From positions 372,001-436,000 of the forward strand of contig DATLOZ010000005.1 in the NCBI GenBank assembly GCA_035535995.1: 64,000 bases of DNA, in the 5' to 3' direction. Positions within the stretch are counted from its first letter, which is position 1; every line of letters starts with the position of its first letter. Below, piece after piece: positions 59,201 through 64,000 of the stretch. The translations under genes were made by a program, and so were the position numbers. The DNA comes from JANYCO01 sp035535995 (GTDB lineage Bacteria; Bacteroidota; Bacteroidia; Cytophagales; Cytophagaceae). The notes under the pieces are model-generated. The model saw only the letters and a list, made by a program, of their open reading frames with translations. It was not told the DNA's origin and did not search any database.

Positions 59201-60617
59201 AGCCTCGCTTGGTTTTCTACCAATGGCACTATCGCAAGGCTCCGGAGCAGAAGTACAAAAACCACTTGCCACCGTTGTGATCGGGGGATTGCTTTCGGCT
59301 ACGCTTCTTACTTTGTTGGTATTGCCTGTACTTTATATTTTGTTTGAGCAAAAATTCCGCATGAAAATCCCTAAGACAACCCTGCTTTTACTACCTGTGC
59401 TCTTCTTTGCATTGCCTGCAACTTCATACGCTCAAACAGCGAAGGAGCTCTCTTTACAACAGGCAATGGAGATTGCATTGCAGCAAAACAAGAGCATACA
59501 ATCCGCCCAGTATGGGATTGATTACACCAGGAAACTCAAGCAAACTTCAACCGATATAGGCAAGACTACTGCTACATTGATGTATGGACAATATAACAGT
59601 TACTACAACGACAACAACATCACGATCAATCAAACCTTGCCACTGCCTACTACCATGCACAAGCAGGCACAGTTTTTCAGCGCTGCTGAAAAAGGCGCTG
59701 AATACAATAAACAGGTAACCGAAAATGAATTGCGCTATCAGGTGAAAGCAGCCTACTACTCGCTTCAGTATTCAAAGAGTAGGGAACTCCTGCTTATAAA
59801 GCAAGACAGCCTCTTCAGCATCTTTCTACGATCAGCGGAATTACGTTTAAAAACAGGCGAAGGCAACATCCTGGAACAAGCTACTGCTGAAAGCGAGCTC
59901 TACGAAGTACGCACCTTGAAAACCCAAAACGATGCTGATATTTTAATTTATCAAAATCAATTGCAAACCCTGCTGAACTCCAACGAAGCAATTACTTCGC
60001 AAGGAAATACATTGGAAAAGCGTACGCTGAATTTTTCAGACGACACTTCGGTTGTCGGTGCCAATCCTGCTTTGCATTATTTTAAACAACAGATAAAGAT
60101 CGCCGAAGCTGAAAAAAATCTTGAAAAAGCCCGGCTGGTACCGGATTTGATCTTAGGATATTTTAATCAATCTTTATACGGCACGATCAATTATCGTAAT
60201 GAATCGGTTATCTCCAATGCCAATACACGTTTTCAAGGTATTTCAGTAGGAGTCGCTATTCCGCTTTGGGCAAAGCCTCAGCTAAGCAGGATCCAGGCCA
60301 ATGAAGTCAACCGCAACAGAGCGCAGGCCAATTTCGATCTTTATCATAAAAACCTTCAAGGTCAGTATGCACAGGCTTTTCAACAGTATTTAAAATACAG
60401 AAATAGTTTGTCGTATTACGAAACCAGGGCATTGCCAACAGCCGATATTATTGCGAGAAACGCTTTAAAAAATTACCAAAGCGGCAACATCGGGTATGTA
60501 GAATTTTCGCAAGGGCTCAACAGGGCGTTGAGTATTCAAACCAACTACCTTAGTATTTTAAATCAGTATAATCAATCTATCATTCAAATAGAGTTTCTCG
60601 TTGGAAACCAACAATAA
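56241..60617 (+). CDS. CzcA-type heavy-metal RND pump fused to a TolC-like outer membrane factor, 1458 aa
   Basis: Residues 1-1035 are an HME-type RND transporter: KLPIDAVPDITNNQVQI near the N-terminus, and the proton-relay motif GAIDFGLIVDGAVIIVE with Asp404, Asp410 and Glu417, the DFG..VD..E arrangement of Zn/Co/Cd pumps rather than Cu/Ag pumps. After TM12 comes a second signal-like helix (TTLLLLPVLFFALPATSYAQ, about 1043-1062) and a TolC/OEP-type domain (about 1065-1458; LSLQQAMEIALQQNKSIQSA, two OEP repeats, VEFSQGLNRALSIQTNYL). Pump and outer-membrane channel are thus one reading frame. The adaptor gene follows 8 bp later. Confidence 0.95.
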   Translation: MLDKIILFSIKNKLVIGLFTVALILWGSWSATKLPIDAVPDITNNQVQIITNSPSLAAQEVERLITFPVEMNMANIPGLVEVRSISRFGLSVVTVVFTDETDIYWARQQVDERLKLATGEIPQGLGVPYLAPVTTGLGEIYQYVLCAKKGYENKYSPMDLRTIQDWIVRRQLLGTKGVADISSFGGFVKQYEIAIQPDKLRSMNLTLSEVFTALETNNQNTGGAYIDKKPNAWFIRTEGLVTNLDDLKKIVIRNTSNGSPVLIGDVATVQFGQAIRYGAMTQNELHQQGEVVGGIVLMLKGENSNEVIGNVKERIEQIKKNLPEGIQIEAFLDRTNLVDRAIHTVSKNLIEGALIVIFVLVLFLGNLRAGLVVASVIPLAMLFALAMMNLFEVSGNLMSLGAIDFGLIVDGAVIIVEATLHHIADKKYSHRLVQQEMDDEVFESASKIRSSAAFGEIIILIVYLPILALVGIEGKMFKPMAETVSFAILGAFILSLTYVPMMSALCLSKATTHKRTISDQMMDFFQRMYTPVIHFALRQKALIVLSSIALLLISLIVFMNMGGEFIPTLDEGDFAVETRVLTGSSMTQTIDAALKSGDILLKKFPHEVKEVIGKIGSSEIPTDPMPIEACDLMVILKEKEGWTAADNRDELANKMQEALEEIPGVTYSFQQPIQMRFNELMTGAKQDVAIKIYGEDLDILTQQARKLAKLIQPIDGAKDLYVEEVTGLPQIVVKFDRDKVAEYGLNIAQMNRMVSAAFAGESAGLIYEGEKRFDLEIRLQKENRQGLEDVRNLFVTTSNGTQLPLAQVADINFRVGPNQIQRDDTRRRITVAFNVRGRDVESIVEEIKQKADKQLRLPPGYYLTYGGQFKNLIEAKARLSVAVPLAMALIFVLLYFTFDSIRQSILIFTAIPLSAIGGVFALWIRQMPFSISAGVGFIALFGVAVLNGIVLIGEFNNLKKAGLTDLKDIILKGTATRLRPVLMTATVASLGFLPMALSQGSGAEVQKPLATVVIGGLLSATLLTLLVLPVLYILFEQKFRMKIPKTTLLLLPVLFFALPATSYAQTAKELSLQQAMEIALQQNKSIQSAQYGIDYTRKLKQTSTDIGKTTATLMYGQYNSYYNDNNITINQTLPLPTTMHKQAQFFSAAEKGAEYNKQVTENELRYQVKAAYYSLQYSKSRELLLIKQDSLFSIFLRSAELRLKTGEGNILEQATAESELYEVRTLKTQNDADILIYQNQLQTLLNSNEAITSQGNTLEKRTLNFSDDTSVVGANPALHYFKQQIKIAEAEKNLEKARLVPDLILGYFNQSLYGTINYRNESVISNANTRFQGISVGVAIPLWAKPQLSRIQANEVNRNRAQANFDLYHKNLQGQYAQAFQQYLKYRNSLSYYETRALPTADIIARNALKNYQSGNIGYVEFSQGLNRALSIQTNYLSILNQYNQSIIQIEFLVGNQQ

Positions 60618-60625
60618 ATACGATT

Positions 60626-61795
60626 ATGAAAAAAATTAACTCATCCATTTTATTTGTCCTCCTTTGCTTCTTTACATATGCCTGTGGGAGCAAAACAGAA
60701 AGTGCAAAAGAAGAAGCTGTACACGAAGAAAGCGAAGTAGTAGAATTTACGGAAGCACAATATAAAACAGCAGGCATCCGGTTTGGGAAAATAGAAATGA
60801 AAAATATGAGCGCCACCATCACCGTGAATGGGATGCTGGACGTGCCACCGCAAAACCTAGTCACCGTTTCGGCCATGATGGGAGGATTTATAAAGTCTAC
60901 CGATCTCCTGCAAGGAATGCTAGTAAAGAAAGGCGATGTACTAGCGGTAATTCAGAATCCCGCTTTTATTGAAATTCAAAGTCAATACCTGGAAAGCAAG
61001 CAAAGGCTGAAATTCTTAGAACTGGAATACAAACGCCAGGAAGAATTATCAAAAGAGAATGTAGCTGCTGCTAAAACTTTCCAGCAAATAAGCGCCGACT
61101 ACAATAGCCTGCTCGCCACAACTGGCGCGTTGGAAGAAAAACTGAAGATCTTAAATATAAATCCAGCTACGCTCTCACAATCCAACATCCGCAGCACAGC
61201 CAATATTTATGCGCCTATCAGCGGTTATGTCACGGTAGTGAACGTAAACATCGGTCGTTATGTAAATCCACAGGACGTCATCTGCGAGATCGTAAACACA
61301 GATCATTTGCATGCAGAGCTTACTGTTTTTGAGAAAGATGTTTCCAAATTAAAAAAAGGACAGAAAATACGTTTCGTACTCGTCAACGAGAGCAACAAAG
61401 AAAGAACCGCCTCAATCTATCTGATCAATCACAAGATCTCGGAAGAGCGCACCGTGCGCGTTCATGCACATCTCGACAAAGAAGATCCTACCTTAATGCC
61501 TAATATGTATCTGAAGGCGCTTGTAGAAGTAGAAAATAATAATACTACAGTGCTGCCGGAAGAGGCCGTAGTCAATGCCGCAGGCAAGGAAGTTATTTTC
61601 ATTAAAACAAAGGGACATGAAAAAGACGGATATGCATTTCAACCTGTAGAAGTAAAAAAAGGCATCACTCAAAACGGTTATACGGAAATAGTATTACCGG
61701 AAGGATTTGACATCGCCAACACAGAAGTAGTGGTGAAAGGCGCTTATGATATTCTTTCGAAAATGAATAATGCAGAAGAAGAACACGAACATTGA
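60626..61795 (+). CDS. RND efflux periplasmic adaptor (CzcB/CusB-like) lipoprotein, 389 aa
   Basis: Membrane fusion protein linking pump and outer-membrane channel. Lipoprotein signal with the lipobox-like end FTYACGSK. Then the barrel-sandwich domain (VSAMMGGFIKSTDLLQGMLV), a coiled hairpin (QSQYLESKQRLKFLELEYKR), the second half YAPISGYVTVVNVNIGRYVN, and beta-barrel and membrane-proximal parts. The C-terminal end is rich in Glu/His (NAEEEHEH), able to bind metal. Located between the fused pump and the P-type ATPase. Confidence 0.95.
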   Translation: MKKINSSILFVLLCFFTYACGSKTESAKEEAVHEESEVVEFTEAQYKTAGIRFGKIEMKNMSATITVNGMLDVPPQNLVTVSAMMGGFIKSTDLLQGMLVKKGDVLAVIQNPAFIEIQSQYLESKQRLKFLELEYKRQEELSKENVAAAKTFQQISADYNSLLATTGALEEKLKILNINPATLSQSNIRSTANIYAPISGYVTVVNVNIGRYVNPQDVICEIVNTDHLHAELTVFEKDVSKLKKGQKIRFVLVNESNKERTASIYLINHKISEERTVRVHAHLDKEDPTLMPNMYLKALVEVENNNTTVLPEEAVVNAAGKEVIFIKTKGHEKDGYAFQPVEVKKGITQNGYTEIVLPEGFDIANTEVVVKGAYDILSKMNNAEEEHEH

Positions 61796-61817
61796 TCTAA
61801 TAAAATAAAAATTAAAA

Positions 61818-63743
61818 ATGGATCACGAACACACGCACGAAGAAGAGGAACACCATCATCATCACGATCATGGCGATACGCATGGTTTGCGTTGGGAATA
61901 CTTACTGCCTGCGGTAAGTACGTTATTGCTCCTTACAGGACTTGTACTGGATTATTTCATCAAAGATTTATTTACTTCATATATTCGTCTGAGTTTCTAC
62001 CTCCTCGCCTATCTTCCTGTTGGATGGCCGGTTTGGAGAAATGCTTTGAAGACTATTCGTCACGGAGATCTGTTCAATGAATTTGTATTGATGGGAATCG
62101 CTACTATCGGAGCTTTTCTCATAGGAGAATATCCTGAAAGTGTGACGGTGATGTTGTTTTATTCAGTAGGCGAACTTTTCCAGGATGCAGCTGTAAGTAA
62201 TGCCCGAGGCTCGATCAAGCAACTATTGGATCAACGCCCGGATGAAGTAAGAGTATTAGAAGGAAATCAGATCATCAATAAAAAAGCTAAGGACATAGTC
62301 CCCGGTGAGATTGTGCAGCTTCGCCCCGGAGATAAACTGTCTTTGGATGGAGAATTGATTTCCGAATCGGCGAGTTTTAATACCGCTGCCCTTACAGGAG
62401 AAAGCGTTCCGGCTACCAAACACAAAGGGGAAGCTGTGTATGCAGGTATGATCAATGAGAATCAAGTGTGTGAAATAAAAGTAACACAACCATATTCAAA
62501 CAGTAAACTATCAAAGATCCTGTCGCTCGTGCAGGACGCTACTTCCAGGAAAGCGCCGACAGAATTATTTATCCGGAAATTCGCAAGGGTGTACACTCCT
62601 ATTGTATTTTTCTGTGCAGTAGCCATCGTAATAACACCTTATTTTCTTGCACAAATTTCTATACTTCCGGAATATATATTCAGAGATTGGTTTTACCGTT
62701 CTCTTATCTTCCTTGTGGTGTCTTGTCCTTGTGCCTTGGTCATTTCTATTCCGTTAGGTTATTTTGGCGGTATTGGCGCAGGTTCCAGGAATGGGATCTT
62801 ATTCAAAGGCTCGTCTTATCTTGATCAGATGAGCATCGTAAAAACGGTGGTGATGGACAAAACAGGAACACTCACCAAGGGCGTATTCAAAGTCCAGGAA
62901 GTAAAAATAAACGAACAAGAATTGCTGCCTCTGTTAGCGGTTCTGGAAAGTCATTCTACACATCCCGCCGCGAAAGCGATTGTAGCTTATGCAGGAAATA
63001 TTTCTCCTACTCTGTCCGTCGAAAAAATAGAAGAGATTGCCGGACATGGATTGAAAGGAAGGATCAATGGGAAAGAAATCCTGGCGGGAAATTTCCGGCT
63101 GATGGATAAATTTAATATTCCATACGATACCTCTTTGCAAAATATCCCATTCACTACTGTAGCCATTGCAGTGGATCAAAAGTTTACCGGATATATAATC
63201 ATTGCCGATGAATTGAAAGAAGATGCTGCGCAAACGATTAAGCAGCTTCAGTCAATGGGTATAAAAACCGTTTTACTTTCCGGCGATAAAAATGCCGTAG
63301 TAAGTCATATCGCAAAACAACTCGGCATTGTCCAATACTTTGGAGAGTTGATGCCTGAAGACAAAGTAACTAAAGTGCAAGAGTTTCAAAAAACAAAACT
63401 GCCCTTGGCCTTTGTAGGAGACGGTGTGAACGATGCTCCTGTCATTGCCGTCTCAGAAATAGGAATTGCCATGGGAGGCCTGGGCTCTGAAGCAGCGATT
63501 GAGACGGCCGATGTGGTAATCCAGAATGATATGCCTTCTAAGATCGTAACAGCCATTCATATCAGTAAAGTCACAAAAAAAATCGTGTGGCAAAATATCG
63601 GGTTTGCTTTTGGCGTAAAACTGGTGGTTCTTCTTCTCGGTGCCGGTGGCCTTGCCACTATGTGGGAAGCTATCTTCGCCGACGTGGGCGTAGCGTTTTT
63701 AGCGATCCTGAATGCAATGCGGATACAGAGAATGAAATTTTAA
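61818..63743 (+). CDS. Heavy-metal P1B-type ATPase (Zn/Cd/Pb type), 641 aa
   Basis: Inner-membrane metal exporter. The N-terminus is a His/Glu/Asp-rich tail (MDHEHTHEEEEHHHHHDHGD) that replaces the usual HMA domain. Motifs: actuator TGES (AALTGESVPATKH), the metal-binding CPC in VVSCPCALVIS, phosphorylation DKTGTLTKG, the HP motif (SHSTHPAAKA), and GDGVNDAPVIAVSEIGIAM. The CPC type together with the Zn/Cd-type RND pump suggests divalent metal export. It completes a cytoplasm-to-outside efflux set. Confidence 0.95.
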   Translation: MDHEHTHEEEEHHHHHDHGDTHGLRWEYLLPAVSTLLLLTGLVLDYFIKDLFTSYIRLSFYLLAYLPVGWPVWRNALKTIRHGDLFNEFVLMGIATIGAFLIGEYPESVTVMLFYSVGELFQDAAVSNARGSIKQLLDQRPDEVRVLEGNQIINKKAKDIVPGEIVQLRPGDKLSLDGELISESASFNTAALTGESVPATKHKGEAVYAGMINENQVCEIKVTQPYSNSKLSKILSLVQDATSRKAPTELFIRKFARVYTPIVFFCAVAIVITPYFLAQISILPEYIFRDWFYRSLIFLVVSCPCALVISIPLGYFGGIGAGSRNGILFKGSSYLDQMSIVKTVVMDKTGTLTKGVFKVQEVKINEQELLPLLAVLESHSTHPAAKAIVAYAGNISPTLSVEKIEEIAGHGLKGRINGKEILAGNFRLMDKFNIPYDTSLQNIPFTTVAIAVDQKFTGYIIIADELKEDAAQTIKQLQSMGIKTVLLSGDKNAVVSHIAKQLGIVQYFGELMPEDKVTKVQEFQKTKLPLAFVGDGVNDAPVIAVSEIGIAMGGLGSEAAIETADVVIQNDMPSKIVTAIHISKVTKKIVWQNIGFAFGVKLVVLLLGAGGLATMWEAIFADVGVAFLAILNAMRIQRMKF

Positions 63744-63808
63744 ATTTTGAATTGGTTGCCGGCAGATAATTTAAAATTCAAAAATTCAAATTTTAAAATT
63801 TATATTTG
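63743..63808. repeat. AT-rich inverted repeat (family E) and a promoter -7 box
   Basis: Words TTTTAAATTTTGAATTGG and the inverse AATTCAAATTTTAAAATT (about 63782-63799) form an AT hairpin directly after the ATPase stop. TATATTTG at 63801-63808 is an exact TANNTTTG box 18 bp before the next ATG. No good -33 box was seen. Confidence 0.5.
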
Positions 63809-63826
63809 TCTTTCGATTGATCGCAT

Positions 63827-64000
63827 ATGGCCAAACAGAATCATAAAAACAGAGAAGGTGTGGTGTATTCTACCGATGAAAATTTTGAATATACCGTCAA
63901 CCAGGACGAAGAAACCGATACATTGATACCAGAAAAACAACAGCTTCGCGTTTCCCTGGATACCAAGGCCCGCGGTGGCAAAAAGGTAACGCTCATCACC
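63827..64000 (+). CDS. SUI1/YciH-family translation initiation factor (partial, C-terminus beyond window)
   Basis: ATG at 63827, 58 codons to the window end without a stop. N-terminal tail MAKQNHKNREGVVYSTDENF and an acidic stretch, then QQLRVSLDTKARGGKKVTLI, the start of the eIF1/SUI1 fold with the typical basic loop and VTLI(T). Bacterial SUI1-like proteins are about 110 residues, so half is seen. Role in translation start is by family. Confidence 0.82.
   Translation, partial: MAKQNHKNREGVVYSTDENFEYTVNQDEETDTLIPEKQQLRVSLDTKARGGKKVTLIT

Overview
This window comes from a Bacteroidota chromosome. The evidence is a type IX secretion (T9SS) cargo with a gliding-motility-type C-terminal domain beside a PorP/SprF partner, TANNTTTG-type promoter boxes, WG-repeat and Reg_prop/Y_Y_Y proteins, a CzcA-outer membrane factor fusion, and an EF-P of the PGNLRAF-loop type. 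The order within the phylum cannot be fixed from this sequence alone. Coding sequences are of ordinary composition. The gaps are AT-rich and full of short palindromic repeats.

Layout. 1-12.5 kb (minus strand) is a potassium region: the N-terminal part of a Kup transporter, then a kdp locus read as NtrC-type regulator, a regulatory gap, a 30-aa membrane ORF, kdpF, kdpA, kdpB, kdpC, porin, short KdpD and a separate membrane histidine kinase. 12.5-17 kb holds two unknown envelope proteins, a small unknown protein, mobA and a tandem Usp protein. 17-25.8 kb is a minus-strand set: a secreted NHL protein with a T9SS type B signal, a PorP/SprF protein and a 1456-aa TPR-CHAT protease. 26-33.6 kb is a nitrite/molybdenum cofactor cluster (nirB, nirD, NarX-like kinase, NarL-like regulator, moaCB fusion, moeA), each large gap filled by a palindrome.

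34-45 kb contains tRNA-Arg(TCT), a WG-repeat protein, a 7TMR-DISM receptor fused to a transposase-type zinc ribbon, a DNA glycosylase, a small HExxH protein, a metal-binding lipoprotein, efp, an unusual class II tRNA-like RNA with anticodon GTC and a 75-nt variable region, an Lrp/AsnC regulator with a palindrome at its start, and a kinase-less propeller sensor. 45-49.2 kb is sufB, a DksA-type zinc finger, sufC, a toxin-antitoxin-like remnant and sufD. 49.2-55.6 kb holds a nested repeat, a truncated globin, an LRR protein, parE, a LysE exporter and a sulfotransferase. 55.8-63.7 kb is a divalent metal efflux operon (small secreted protein, CzcA-OMF fusion, adaptor, P1B ATPase). The window ends in the start of an SUI1/YciH-type factor.

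The most interesting items are the tRNA-like RNA at 40982-41125, the secreted-substrate/SprF/CHAT protease set, the receptor-transposase domain fusion, the kdp control region (direct repeats two helical turns apart, a sigma-54-like site and an extra small ORF), and the palindromes that occupy the gaps inside operons. All calls are from reading the sequence. No database search was run.
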